Below are positions 24,309 to 32,544 of a DNA stretch of 64,000 nucleotides, piece after piece (the first letter of the stretch is position 1; the number at the start of each line of letters is the position of its first letter). Source of the stretch: Pseudomonas putida (GTDB taxonomy: Bacteria; Pseudomonadota; Gammaproteobacteria; Pseudomonadales; Pseudomonadaceae); the NCBI RefSeq assembly GCF_001976065.1, contig NZ_MNAH01000011.1, positions 62,055 to 126,054 of the forward strand, read 5' to 3'. The notes under the pieces were generated by a model. It ran no database searches. It was not told where the DNA came from and saw nothing but the letters and a program-made list of their open reading frames with translations. The position numbers and the translations under genes are program-made.

Positions 24309-25106
24309 ATGAAAATCGATCTGAGTGGAAAACTGGCGATTGTCAGCGGCAGCACCGCCGGCATTGGCCTGGGCATCAGCAAGGCACTGGCCGAATCCGG
24401 TGCCACCGTGGTGGTGATCGGCCGCGAGTCGGCCAAGGTCGAGCAGGCGCTGGCGAGCCTTCGCCAGCAAGTGCCAGGTGCGCAGCTGCGCGGGCTGACG
24501 GCCGACCTCGGTACCGCCGAAGGCGCCGAGAAACTGTTCGCCGCCGAACCACGGGCAGACATCCTGGTGAACAACCTGGGCATCTACAACGCGGTGGATT
24601 TCTTCGACACGCCCGACAGCGAGTGGACGCGCTTCTATGAAGTCAACGTGATCTCCGGCGTGCGCCTGTCCCGGCATTACGTGCCGGACATGGTCAAGCA
24701 GGGCTGGGGGCGGGTGATTTTCCTGTCTTCGGAATCCGGGATTGCGATCCCCGCGGACATGCTTAACTACGGCGTGACCAAAAGCGCCAACCTGGCGGTG
24801 TCCCACGGGCTGGCCAAGCGGCTGGCGGGCACTGGGGTAACAGTCAATGCAATCCTGCCAGGCCCGACCTTGACCGACGGCGTGGAGCTGATGCTCAAGG
24901 ATGCCATTGCCGCGTCCGGTCGCAGTGTCCAGGAAGAGGCCGACGCCTTTGTGCGCAAGGAGCGGCCGACATCGATCATCCAGCGCGTGGCGAATGTCGA
25001 GGAAGTGGCGAATCTTGTTGCGTATATCGCATCGCCGCTATCCTCGGCCACCACTGGCGCGGCATTGCGAGTTGACGGCGGCGTCGTCGACAGCATGGCG
25101 ATCTGA
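24309..25106 (+). CDS. Short-chain dehydrogenase/reductase
   Basis: A 265-residue classical SDR with GSTAGIGLGISKALAESGAT (variant glycine motif), ILVNNLGIYN, catalytic Ser in IFLSSESGIAIP and Tyr/Lys in LNYGVTKSANLAVSHGLAKR. The C-terminus ends GAALRVDGGVVDSM. The gene begins three bases after the AKR stop; a TTG overlapping that stop is the other possible start. It probably oxidises or reduces the product of the neighbouring aldo/keto reductase; which compound is unknown. Confidence 0.86.
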   Translation: MKIDLSGKLAIVSGSTAGIGLGISKALAESGATVVVIGRESAKVEQALASLRQQVPGAQLRGLTADLGTAEGAEKLFAAEPRADILVNNLGIYNAVDFFDTPDSEWTRFYEVNVISGVRLSRHYVPDMVKQGWGRVIFLSSESGIAIPADMLNYGVTKSANLAVSHGLAKRLAGTGVTVNAILPGPTLTDGVELMLKDAIAASGRSVQEEADAFVRKERPTSIIQRVANVEEVANLVAYIASPLSSATTGAALRVDGGVVDSMAI

Positions 25107-25133
25107 ACCTTATTAATCGAGAGAGTGCTTTAC

Positions 25134-25544
25134 ATGGCAACAGCATCAGCAACCATCGACATCCCGGCCTCGGCCGACCAGGTCTGGCAATTGATCGGCG
25201 GCTTCAACTCGCTGCCGGACTGGCTGCCGTTCATTCCCAAGAGTGAGCTCAGCGAAGGCGGGCGGGTGCGCAGCCTGCAGACGGCGGACGGCGCGGTGGT
25301 GATCGAGCGTCTGCAAACCTTCGACAACGAGGGCAAGACCTACAGTTACTCGATCGAGCAGGCGCCGTTTCCGGCCACTCAGTACCTGGCGACGATCAAG
25401 GTCGAAGCACGGGGCGACGGGGCGCGGGTGACCTGGTCCGGTCGGTTTGAGCCGGTGGGTGTTAGCGATGAGGAAGTGGTGGCGTTGTTCACCGGGATCT
25501 ATCAGGGTGGCCTCGAGGCCCTGCGTGCCAACTATCCCGCCTGA
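25134..25544 (+). CDS. SRPBCC-fold (polyketide cyclase-like) protein
   Basis: A 136-residue START/Bet v1-like protein. It begins ATIDIPASADQVWQLIGGFN then LPDWLPFIPKSEL, the signature of Polyketide_cyc2, and continues with YSIEQAPFPATQYLATIKVE and VTWSGRFEP. It would bind a hydrophobic ligand in its central cavity. GAGAGAGTG lies upstream of the ATG. It is the last gene of the AKR-SDR-SRPBCC unit, 27 bp after the SDR, and a REP pair follows. Ligand and role are unknown. Confidence 0.85.
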   Translation: MATASATIDIPASADQVWQLIGGFNSLPDWLPFIPKSELSEGGRVRSLQTADGAVVIERLQTFDNEGKTYSYSIEQAPFPATQYLATIKVEARGDGARVTWSGRFEPVGVSDEEVVALFTGIYQGGLEALRANYPA

Positions 25545-25554
25545 CCCCGCACAC

Positions 25555-25646
25555 TTGTAGGCGCTGGCTTGCCGGCGAAGGCGGCGGCACATTCAGCCTC
25601 GTGGTGCCAGACAATCTGTCTTCGCTGGCAAGCCAGCGCCTACAAA
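25555..25646. repeat. REP pair, GGCTTGCCGGCGAAGG/GAGCTGGCTTGCCAGC type
   Basis: Inverted copies of TTGTAGGCGCTGGCTTGCC with the right copy ending GGCAAGCCAGCGCCTACAA. It lies between two convergent gene ends. Confidence 0.92.
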
Positions 25647-25659
25647 GGGGCGCGTTGGG

Positions 25660-27054
25660 TCAGGCCGGTGGAATCAAACTCTGCCGACAATCGATCATCA
25701 ACCGCGCGCCACCCAGTTCGCTGCTGCCCACTTCCAGGGTAAACCCGTGCAGGCTGACAATCGCCGCGACGATTGACAGGCCCAGGCCGAAACCGCTTTT
25801 CTGGTTGCCCGCCTCGGCGCGATAGAAACGCTGGAACACCGCCACCCGCTCGGCCTCTGGAATACCCGGGCCGGAGTCCAGTACTTCGATGCGGGTATGC
25901 CCGCTTTCATTGACCCCGCGCAAAATCACCTGGCCACCGGGCGGGGTGAATTTGATCGAGTTGCTCAACAGATTGGCCACCGCCTCGAACAGCAAGGCGC
26001 GGTCGCCATTGAGTGGCGGCAACCACTCCGGCAGTTGCAGTTCAAATGTCAGGCCGTCGTCTTCCGCCAAGGGCAGATAGAAGTCATGCAGTTCCTGCAG
26101 CAACGGCACCGGGTCGAGCTGTACGAACCCGGATCGACGCTGGCGATCCTCCAGCTCGGAAATGCGCAGCAAGCCGCGAAAGCGCGCCATCAGCGTGTCC
26201 GCCTCGCCCAGTACCAGGTCCAGTTGTGCCGCTTGGGCCGAGCCTTCGCCGGCCTGTTGTTGCATGCGGTAGAGCTGCGCGCGCAGGCGGGTCAGGGGGG
26301 TACGCAGGTCGTGGGCAATGTTATCGCACACGCCCTTGACCTCGTGCATCAGGCGCTCGATGCGTTCGAGCATGGCGTTGACGATGGCGGCGAGCATGTC
26401 CAGTTCGTCGCGGCGATTGGACAGCGGCAAACGTCGGGTCAGGTCACCGGCGACGATGGCTTCGGCGCTGCCCTGGATCGCCCGAATCCGCCTTAACGGG
26501 CGGCGGCGCAACAGGTGCCAACCGACGATGCCTGGCAGGATGGTCAGGGTCACCCCCCAGAACAGCGCGTGCAAAATGATCCGCGTCACGGCAAACAGCG
26601 AGCCGTTGTCACGCACCAGTATCAGCCAGAGACCATCGCGGGTCTTGGTCGCCACGGCGTCGCAGCTGTCGTTGGGCAGCGTCGGGTCGTCGGAGTCGGC
26701 GCAGTCGCTGAGCATGTGGATCTTGCCGTCGAGCGGCAAGCCGCGCGGGATATGGTTCAGCGCACCGCTGAGGTAGCGATGCTGGCTGTCGAACAGGCCA
26801 TAGGCGTCGAGACCGCGGATATCGAAGGTCATGCTGACGGCGAGGGCGTCCACCAGTTGCTCACCCTCAAAGCGCGAGAACAGGTGCTGGCGTTGCATCA
26901 GCGAATGCTTGGCCAGGTTGTCCAGGTAGGCGGAGACCTCGTAGTACATGACCCCCATGAGAATCCCGCTCCATAGCACGAACAACGCGCTGTACAGCGC
27001 CAGCAGGCGACTGCTGGAGGAGCGCCAGCCTTTAGACGGGTTCGGCAATGACAT
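25660..27054 (-). CDS. Sensor histidine kinase (OmpR-type partner)
   Basis: A 464-residue protein. A membrane helix lies at about residues 18-40, a periplasmic region with two Cys in DCADSDD and DSCDAV, a second helix at about 158-182, then HAMP, and the HisKA box IAHDLRTPLTRLRAQL with phospho-His248. HATPase motifs follow: EAVANLLSNSIKFTPP, VLDSGPGIPEAE and FGLGLSIVAAIVSLHGF. It overlaps the end of its response regulator gene by 23 bp, so both are one operon. The signal is unknown; the periplasmic domain (about 41-157) is not one I recognise. Confidence 0.9.
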   Translation of the reverse strand: MSLPNPSKGWRSSSSRLLALYSALFVLWSGILMGVMYYEVSAYLDNLAKHSLMQRQHLFSRFEGEQLVDALAVSMTFDIRGLDAYGLFDSQHRYLSGALNHIPRGLPLDGKIHMLSDCADSDDPTLPNDSCDAVATKTRDGLWLILVRDNGSLFAVTRIILHALFWGVTLTILPGIVGWHLLRRRPLRRIRAIQGSAEAIVAGDLTRRLPLSNRRDELDMLAAIVNAMLERIERLMHEVKGVCDNIAHDLRTPLTRLRAQLYRMQQQAGEGSAQAAQLDLVLGEADTLMARFRGLLRISELEDRQRRSGFVQLDPVPLLQELHDFYLPLAEDDGLTFELQLPEWLPPLNGDRALLFEAVANLLSNSIKFTPPGGQVILRGVNESGHTRIEVLDSGPGIPEAERVAVFQRFYRAEAGNQKSGFGLGLSIVAAIVSLHGFTLEVGSSELGGARLMIDCRQSLIPPA

Positions 27055-27715
27055 AACCCGAGCCTCGCACCGTCCGAATCAATGGAACATTGCCAGGTGG
27101 GTCGATCTTCTTGCGCAGGCGGCCGATGTGCACGTCGATCAGATTGGTGCCGGGATCGAAGTGATAACCCCAGACTTCTTCGAAGATCATCATCCGCGAG
27201 AGGATTTGCCCGGTGTTGCGCATCAGGAATTCCAGCAGCTTGTACTCGGTGGGCAACAGCGTCAGCAACTGGCCGTCGCGACTGGCTTCGTGGCTGATCA
27301 GGTTCAGTTCCAGATCCGCCACCCGCAGCGTGGTCGCTTGCGCGGTTACGGTGTTCTGGCGGCGCAGCAGGACTTCGACACGGGCGGCCATTTCATCGGT
27401 GGCGAAGGGTTTGGTCAGGTAATCGTCACCGCCGGCACGCAGGCCGCGCACGCGCTCGTCGACGTCGGAGAGGGCGCTGATCATCAGGATCGGCGTGGCC
27501 ACGCCCATGGTGCGCAGCGTGGTGACGATCGCCAGGCCGTCGAGTTCGGGCAGCATGCGGTCGAGGGTGATCAGGTCATAGTTGCCGCTGACCGCACGCT
27601 CCAGGCCCTCTCGGCCATTGTCGACCCAATCGACGTCGAGCCCGTGGCTGCTCAGTTCGGCGACTATTTCCCGGGCGGTCACGGCGTCGTCTTCGATGGT
27701 CAAGATGCGGGTCAT
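27032..27715 (-). CDS. OmpR-family response regulator
   Basis: A 227-residue protein. Receiver with ILTIEDDAVTA, phospho-Asp52 in DLITLDRMLPELDG and Lys in YLTKPFATDE; the C-terminal winged helix has LLPTEYKLLEFLMRNTGQIL, then LIDVHIGRLRKKID and VRGSGYVI. It is the first gene of a two-gene operon with the histidine kinase. The upstream region to the next gene (27716-28030, 315 bp) holds the promoters of this operon and of the divergent membrane protein gene, plus a partial GCAGGAGCTGCCGCAGGCTG repeat. Confidence 0.91.
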   Translation of the reverse strand: MTRILTIEDDAVTAREIVAELSSHGLDVDWVDNGREGLERAVSGNYDLITLDRMLPELDGLAIVTTLRTMGVATPILMISALSDVDERVRGLRAGGDDYLTKPFATDEMAARVEVLLRRQNTVTAQATTLRVADLELNLISHEASRDGQLLTLLPTEYKLLEFLMRNTGQILSRMMIFEEVWGYHFDPGTNLIDVHIGRLRKKIDPPGNVPLIRTVRGSGYVIAEPV

Positions 27716-27962
27716 GGAGTTGGCCTGATATTCGATTCAAAACAGAGTGGAGAGCATTTTGCCAAGAATTGCTCGCAGGCTTCCTAAATAAAAGTTCATT
27801 TGAAACATATCCGCAGGAGCTGCCGCAGGCTGTGATCTTTTGATCTTCCTGATCAATGCATAAAACCCGCCGAGCATACCCATTCCTTGCATATTGCATG
27901 GGTCGGGGAAGTTCAAACTTTCTAACTCGCTGAAAAATCAGGATTTATTAAAACCCCGCGAC

Positions 27963-27978
27963 TGGCACGGTGACTGCA
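27963..27978 (+). promoter_or_regulatory. Sigma-54-like promoter (-24/-12)
   Basis: TGGCACGGTGACTGCA has GG and GC separated by exactly ten bases, close to the consensus TGGCACG-N4-TTGCA. It lies 53 bp before the ATG of the membrane protein gene. No enhancer-binding protein gene or clear upstream site was found. Confidence 0.5.
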
Positions 27979-28030
27979 ATTGCTCTTTCGAGACTTGTAA
28001 CACCATCTTTCTGCCTGGAGCGATACAACA

Positions 28031-28960
28031 ATGAATAGATCCTCTGAGGGTTTCTATCCCGCCACGGATGAGTCGAGCACGGTGTCTGGCGTGTCCTGGG
28101 GGGCGATCTTCGCCGGGGCCGCGGCGGCTGCGGCATTATCGCTGATCCTGGTGCTGCTCGGTTTCGGCCTGGGGTTCTCGGCGGTTTCGCCGTGGGCCAA
28201 TGAAGGCATGAGCGCCAAGGGCTTGGGCATATCGACGATTGTCTGGCTGGCCGTCACGCAAATCATCGCTTCCGGGGCCGGTGGCTACATCGCGGGCCGG
28301 CTGCGGGTGAAGTGGGCTTACATGCATGGCGATGAAGTCTACTTTCGTGACACTGCCCACGGCTTTCTCGCCTGGTGCGTAGCGACCCTGGTGACAGCGA
28401 CCCTGGTGGCCGGCTCGGTCAGCAGCATCGTCAGTGGCGGGGTGCAAGCCGGGGCGCAGGTCGCCGGTGGCGCCGCCAACGCCGTGACCCAGGCGGCAGG
28501 CACCGCGGCAGCCAATACCGACAGCGATCAGTACGGCTACTACATCGACAGCCTGTTTCGCGATGACCGTCCGGCCGCCGTCAGCGATGACGCCGCCCGA
28601 GGCACTGTGACGCGCATTTTCGTGCGCTCCCTGAGCGACGGCCAGTTGTCCCCTGAAGACCGCACCTACCTGGCACAACTGGTGGCCCAGCGGACCAACC
28701 TGACACAAGCGGACGCGGAACGTCGAGTCGACGAGGTTTATGCCCGTACGCAAAAAGCCGTGGCCGACGCCAAGCTGGCGGCGCAACAGGCTGCTGACAC
28801 CGCCGCCAAAGTCGCTGCCTGGACCACCTTGTGGATGTTTGTAGCGCTGCTGGCCGGTGCGTTCTTCGCCAGCCTTGCCGCGACCTTCGGTGGCCGTCGC
28901 CGGGATGCGGTGGTGTATGTGGAAACCGACACCTACGTCACTACTACTCCGATTCGTTAA
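28031..28960 (+). CDS. Uncharacterised membrane protein (sometimes annotated PhnA-like)
   Basis: A 309-residue protein with four hydrophobic segments: VSWGAIFAGAAAAAALSLIL near residue 20, a second near 75, a third around 120, and TTLWMFVALLAGAFFASLAA near 270. Between segments three and four is an Ala-rich region (QAGAQVAGGAANAV) and a soluble helical stretch with DGQLSPEDRTYLAQLVAQRT. GLGFSAVSPW and GGYIAGRL occur in Pseudomonas and rhizobial relatives, some labelled PhnA-like without evidence. GGAGCGATACAACA precedes the start. A 24-residue membrane peptide gene follows. Function unknown. Confidence 0.78.
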   Translation: MNRSSEGFYPATDESSTVSGVSWGAIFAGAAAAAALSLILVLLGFGLGFSAVSPWANEGMSAKGLGISTIVWLAVTQIIASGAGGYIAGRLRVKWAYMHGDEVYFRDTAHGFLAWCVATLVTATLVAGSVSSIVSGGVQAGAQVAGGAANAVTQAAGTAAANTDSDQYGYYIDSLFRDDRPAAVSDDAARGTVTRIFVRSLSDGQLSPEDRTYLAQLVAQRTNLTQADAERRVDEVYARTQKAVADAKLAAQQAADTAAKVAAWTTLWMFVALLAGAFFASLAATFGGRRRDAVVYVETDTYVTTTPIR

Positions 28961-28975
28961 CCCAGGAGAATCATC

Positions 28976-29050
28976 ATGCGTTCATTACTGTTGTTCTTTC
29001 TTGGTGTACCTATCCCGATCATCATCCTGATCGCTCTGTTCATGCACTGA
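28976..29050 (+). CDS. Very small membrane peptide, 24 residues
   Basis: The peptide reads MRSLLLFFLGVPIPIIILIA then LFMH, one membrane-spanning helix broken by a Pro pair. AGGAG lies eight bases before the ATG. The gene starts 15 bp after the larger membrane protein and ends 21 bp before a strong terminator, so both belong to one transcript. I remember near-identical unannotated peptides in other Pseudomonas; it might stabilise or regulate the larger protein, by analogy only. Confidence 0.7.
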   Translation: MRSLLLFFLGVPIPIIILIALFMH

Positions 29051-29071
29051 TCTACTGGGGCTTGTGCCTCT

Positions 29072-29105
29072 GCCGCTCCTGCCTTGCGCAGGAGCGGCGT
29101 TTTTA
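29072..29105 (+). terminator. Rho-independent terminator
   Basis: GCCGCTCCTG, a short loop and CGCAGGAGCGGC followed by GTTTTTATTT. It ends the two-gene membrane protein transcript. Confidence 0.9.
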
Positions 29106-29143
29106 TTTAGGGATATCCATTTGAATTGATGTTGAATGTCAGT

Positions 29144-29218
29144 CCCTCTTCGCGAGCAAGCCCGCTCCCACAGGGGGGAATGCGTTCCACTGTGGGAGCG
29201 GGCTTGCTCGCGAAGAGG
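29144..29218. repeat. REP pair in inverted order, GGGCTTGCTCGCGA type
   Basis: The copies are arranged with their GTGGGAG ends facing inward (CCCGCTCCCACAGG, then CTGTGGGAGCGGG), opposite to most pairs in the window. The 18-bp spacer is short. Confidence 0.9.
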
Positions 29219-29238
29219 CCAAGTCAGGCGCTATAAAT

Positions 29239-29853
29239 TCATCCATCAATCGGCGTAGCAACAAACGCCTCAAGCCCCTCGGCATAAACGGTAAAGGCAG
29301 CAATCCGCGGAAACTGCGCGACATCCACCTGATCCGGCACCACCAGGTTGGTAAAACTCCACGCCACGGCCAGTGTGATGCCATCCTGACCAATCGAGCC
29401 GTCACTCGGCAGCGGCTGCTTTTCCAGCTCCCGTTCCAGCGCCGCATAGGCCGCCGCCAATTGCCCCTCGACGCGATCCACCCAAGGCTGGAACTGGATC
29501 TCTGCCGGGCGCAGGTTGCGCTCATAATAAAGCTGCACCGACTTTTCACTGGCCGCGAGTGCCAGGCCAATCAGGCGCAGTGCGCGCAGGCGTTGCTCGA
29601 TGCCTTGGGGCATCAGGCTGCGGCCAGGTTCGGCCAGGGCTTCCAGGTAGTCGATGATCAGCGTCGAATCCATCAACACCTCGCCATCGTCGAGCACCAG
29701 GGTAGGCGCCTTGACCACCGGGTTGATCTGCTGGAACTGCTCGAAGGTCCTGAACACCGACACCGATTGCTGCTCCAGGGCGATGCCCAGGCGCTTGGCC
29801 GAAATGGCAACGCGTCGAACGTAAGGTGAATCAAGCATGCCGATCAGCTTCAT
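29239..29853 (-). CDS. Glutathione S-transferase-family protein
   Basis: A 204-residue protein. The N-terminal thioredoxin-like domain reads KLIGMLDSPYVRRVAISAKR, with Ser8 at the usual catalytic place, then NPVVKAPTLVLDDGEVLMDSTLIIDYLE, holding the cis-Pro and the Glu/Asp-Ser glutathione site. The C-terminal helical domain follows from about residue 90. GGAGCGGTTAC precedes the ATG. Single gene with a REP pair after its stop. The electrophile substrate is unknown. Confidence 0.87.
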   Translation of the reverse strand: MKLIGMLDSPYVRRVAISAKRLGIALEQQSVSVFRTFEQFQQINPVVKAPTLVLDDGEVLMDSTLIIDYLEALAEPGRSLMPQGIEQRLRALRLIGLALAASEKSVQLYYERNLRPAEIQFQPWVDRVEGQLAAAYAALERELEKQPLPSDGSIGQDGITLAVAWSFTNLVVPDQVDVAQFPRIAAFTVYAEGLEAFVATPIDG

Positions 29854-30066
29854 GTAACCGCTCCTTTAGATAGCCATTTGCCGAGCCACAACCTTAGCTG
29901 AGCCCGGTCGCCCTGCAACCAGGGGGCATGCAGCTCAGCGGTTTGTCTTGCATATACCTGTGCAGGATTGAATTTCTTGCTATAAACGCACTCCGATATC
30001 CGCCTGGATGCCTGCCTTAGAGCATTTTCGAGGCTTTGTCGGACAAATTCGCTGTCTTTTCAGTTG

Positions 30067-30164
30067 CTGAGGCCTCAAGTCGGCCTTAGACTGCCGCCCC
30101 TCGTAAATTGAGTGCCGGGTGGCGCTTGGTATAAACGGCGCCTTTGCGATGACCTTCGATGGTC
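30067..30164 (+). promoter_or_regulatory. Three-hairpin leader upstream of the DksA-like gene
   Basis: In the 364-bp gap 29854-30217 no gene is seen. The part next to the DksA-like gene holds stem CTGAGGCC/GGCCTTAG (30067-30089), GGCGC/GCGCC (30121-30142) and GACC/GGTC (30151-30164). They lie within the last 150 bp before the start and could form a structured 5' untranslated RNA. This is inferred from base pairing only. Confidence 0.35.
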
Positions 30165-30217
30165 CGCCGCAACGCTCCCTAATTCGCCTTAATGCACGTT
30201 TTTTTATAGAGATATCA

Positions 30218-30622
30218 ATGACAAAGGACAAGTTGCTGGCCATGCCGGCGGATGACTACATGAATGCCGAGCAACATGCTTTTTTCTCTGAGCTGTTGCA
30301 GAACATGAAAGTCGAAACCCACGAGCGCATCGAGCAGAACCGCATCGCCATCGAAAGCCTGGACACCCCGGCGGACCCGGCTGACGCCGCTTCCGTCGAA
30401 GAAGAGCGCACCTGGCTGGTGAACGCGATCGACCGTGATCAGCGCATGCTGCCCCAGTTGGAACAAGCCCTGGAACGCATCAAGGAAGACAGCTTCGGCT
30501 GGTGCGATGACAGCGGCGAGCCGATCGGCCTCAAGCGCCTGCTGATCAGCCCGACCACCAAGTACTGCATCGAAGCTCAAGAACGTCACGAGCAGATCGA
30601 CAAGCACCAGCGTCAGGCCTGA
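30218..30622 (+). CDS. TraR/DksA-family protein with degenerate zinc finger (PA4870-like)
   Basis: A 134-residue protein. The coiled-coil part holds DPADAASVEEERTWLVNAID, and the C-terminal globule reads FGWCDDSGEPIGLKRLL then KYCIEAQ. Canonical DksA has CxxC twice; here the pattern is C-D-D-S and C-I-E-A, so two of four zinc ligands are missing, as in zinc-independent DksA paralogues of Pseudomonas. I start at ATG 30218 (MTKDKLLAMPADDYMN), the family N-terminus; the reading to 30119 is leader sequence. It may act at RNA polymerase under zinc shortage or stress. A terminator follows. Confidence 0.86.
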   Translation: MTKDKLLAMPADDYMNAEQHAFFSELLQNMKVETHERIEQNRIAIESLDTPADPADAASVEEERTWLVNAIDRDQRMLPQLEQALERIKEDSFGWCDDSGEPIGLKRLLISPTTKYCIEAQERHEQIDKHQRQA

Positions 30623-30629
30623 TTCTGTA

Positions 30630-30684
30630 AAAAAGATCGCAGCCTTCGCCAGCCCTGTGGGAGCTGCCGTAGGCTGCGATCTTT
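30630..30684 (+). terminator. Terminator-like long hairpin
   Basis: AAAGATCGCAGCCT and AGGCTGCGATCTTT form a 14-bp stem around a 25-base loop holding GTGGGAGCTGCCGTAGG. The same stem sequence is used at 12765-12803. Confidence 0.7.
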
Positions 30685-30810
30685 GCTTTGCGACATCTAC
30701 AAATCCCCCCAGTTTCTATTGATCTGCTGCAACGTCCCCTACTAAAGGCTCATGGATAATGGCCTTATGCTGGCGTTTAATGCGAAGACAACAACTAGAA
30801 TATTGGCGGG

Positions 30811-32424
30811 GTGACAAAGATGACGAGAGACGGATCTCGGGTGGCGGCAGTGCCTGCACCAATGCTTTTGCCGAAAAACCGCTGGCTGACATCGACACTG
30901 CAAAGTATCGCCCTGATGCTGTTGCTGTGTGGCATGACCCTGGGCGGCTGGTCGCTCTACCTGGGCCTGCCTGTGGCGGTCCTGATCATCTGGCTACCGC
31001 GCCTGCGCTCTCGCGAAACGCCCGAAGCCGTGCCCGCCGATACCTCCAGCGCGCTCTCGGCACTTACCCGCGAACTTTCCTACACCACCAGTCATAACGC
31101 CCTGTCAGCCGCTGGCGTGGCCTTCTCGGTCAAGCAACTGGCCGACAAACTGCAATCGCAACTGGGCGCGGCGGCGCGAATCGTCGGCAATGCCGAAGTC
31201 ATGATTGCCACCGAGCAGGCCACCTCGACCCTCAGTCGCCAGGCGCTCACTGCCGCGAGCGAAGCGCACCAGAGCGGTGTGGCAGGGCGCACCGAATTGG
31301 TCGAGTCGATCGCCCGCATGCACCAGCTCAGCCAGCGCGCGAGCAACAGCCGTGAATTGATCGAGGCCCTGAGCCTGCGTAGCGATGAGATTCAGCGGGT
31401 CACGCTGGTGATCCAGTTCATCGCCAGCCAGACCAACTTGCTGGCCTTGAACGCAGCGATCGAAGCAGCACGGGCCGGGGAGCACGGCCGCGGTTTTGCG
31501 GTGGTGGCTGACGAAGTGCGAGGGCTTGCCGCGCGCACGGCGACCGCTACCGGAGAGGTTGGCGATATGGTGGCCGATATCCAGCAACGCACCGCGCAAG
31601 TGGTCGAGCAGATCCGCCAGCTATCCGCAGACCTTGACAGCGGGGTCGAGCAGGTCGAACAGACGGGCCAGCACCTGGAAAACATTGCCCGCCTGGCCGC
31701 CAGTGTGGAAAGCCAGGTTGGTGAAATCGCCCGTGGTGCTGAAACCAACCGCGAACAACTCGACAGCCTGTTTCACGCCATCGAGCAGATGCGCAGCGAC
31801 CTGGCCATCAGCGACCAACAGACCCAGCGCCTGGCCCAGGCAGCGGTGCAAATGGAAGGCCAGGCCGAGACCATCAGCGAGCGCCTCGCCGAAGTCGGCC
31901 TGGATGACTACCACCAGCGGATCTACGACCTGGCCCGGGAAGGCGCGAGCCAGATTGCCGCGCGTTTCGAAGCAGACATCGATGCAGGCCTCATCAGCCT
32001 CGAAGACCTGTTCGACCGCCAGTACCAGGCGATCCCCAACACCCACCCGACCAAGTTCCACACGCGTTTCGATCGCTACACCGATCAGGTCTTGCCGGCG
32101 ATCCAGGAACCGCTGCTGCCACGCCACGAAGGCCTGGTATTCGCCATCGCCTGCACCCAGCAAGGCTATGTGCCGACGCATAACAAGGCGTTCAGCCAGC
32201 CACTGAGCGGCGACGTAGAGCGCGATACCCTGCACAACCGCAGTAAACGCAAGTTCGCCGACCGAACGGGGATCCGCTGTGGCAGTCATCAGCAGGCAGT
32301 ACTGTTGCAAACCTACACCCGCGACACCGGCGAACTGATGCACGACCTATCAGTGCCGATCATGCTCAAGGGCCGTCATTGGGGCGGTTTGCGCCTGGGG
32401 TACAAGCCGGAAAACCCTCGATGA
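30811..32424 (+). CDS. Methyl-accepting chemotaxis protein with C-terminal sensor-like domain
   Basis: A 537-residue protein. Two adjacent membrane helices (about residues 25-64) leave almost no periplasmic loop. The signalling domain follows, with the conserved hairpin tip around 195-240 (QFIASQTNLLALNAAIEAAR, AGEHGRGFAVVADEVRGLA). Unusually about 150 more residues (about 385-537) follow, including HTRFDRYTDQVLPAIQ, NKRSKRKFADRTG-like stretches and LSVPIMLKGRHWGGLRLGY, which looks like a Cache/PAS-type sensor. GTG 30811 after GGCGGG is the likely start; ATG 30820 is possible. It stands alone. Confidence 0.86.
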   Translation: MTKMTRDGSRVAAVPAPMLLPKNRWLTSTLQSIALMLLLCGMTLGGWSLYLGLPVAVLIIWLPRLRSRETPEAVPADTSSALSALTRELSYTTSHNALSAAGVAFSVKQLADKLQSQLGAAARIVGNAEVMIATEQATSTLSRQALTAASEAHQSGVAGRTELVESIARMHQLSQRASNSRELIEALSLRSDEIQRVTLVIQFIASQTNLLALNAAIEAARAGEHGRGFAVVADEVRGLAARTATATGEVGDMVADIQQRTAQVVEQIRQLSADLDSGVEQVEQTGQHLENIARLAASVESQVGEIARGAETNREQLDSLFHAIEQMRSDLAISDQQTQRLAQAAVQMEGQAETISERLAEVGLDDYHQRIYDLAREGASQIAARFEADIDAGLISLEDLFDRQYQAIPNTHPTKFHTRFDRYTDQVLPAIQEPLLPRHEGLVFAIACTQQGYVPTHNKAFSQPLSGDVERDTLHNRSKRKFADRTGIRCGSHQQAVLLQTYTRDTGELMHDLSVPIMLKGRHWGGLRLGYKPENPR

Positions 32425-32544
32425 TGGACGGCAATTGTTACAACTTTGGTAACTGAGCTGTACAAAGTCGATATTGTTTCCGCGCCTGGGGAATCGTTAC
32501 CATACCTCCATTAGTTAGGTAGCTAACGGAATTGGAGGCGCAGC

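Noticed and set aside
27908..27935. AlgU-type promoter (GAACTT-like -35) before the membrane protein
   Set aside because: The -10 element TCTGA is not at the right spacing; the sigma-54-like site fits better.
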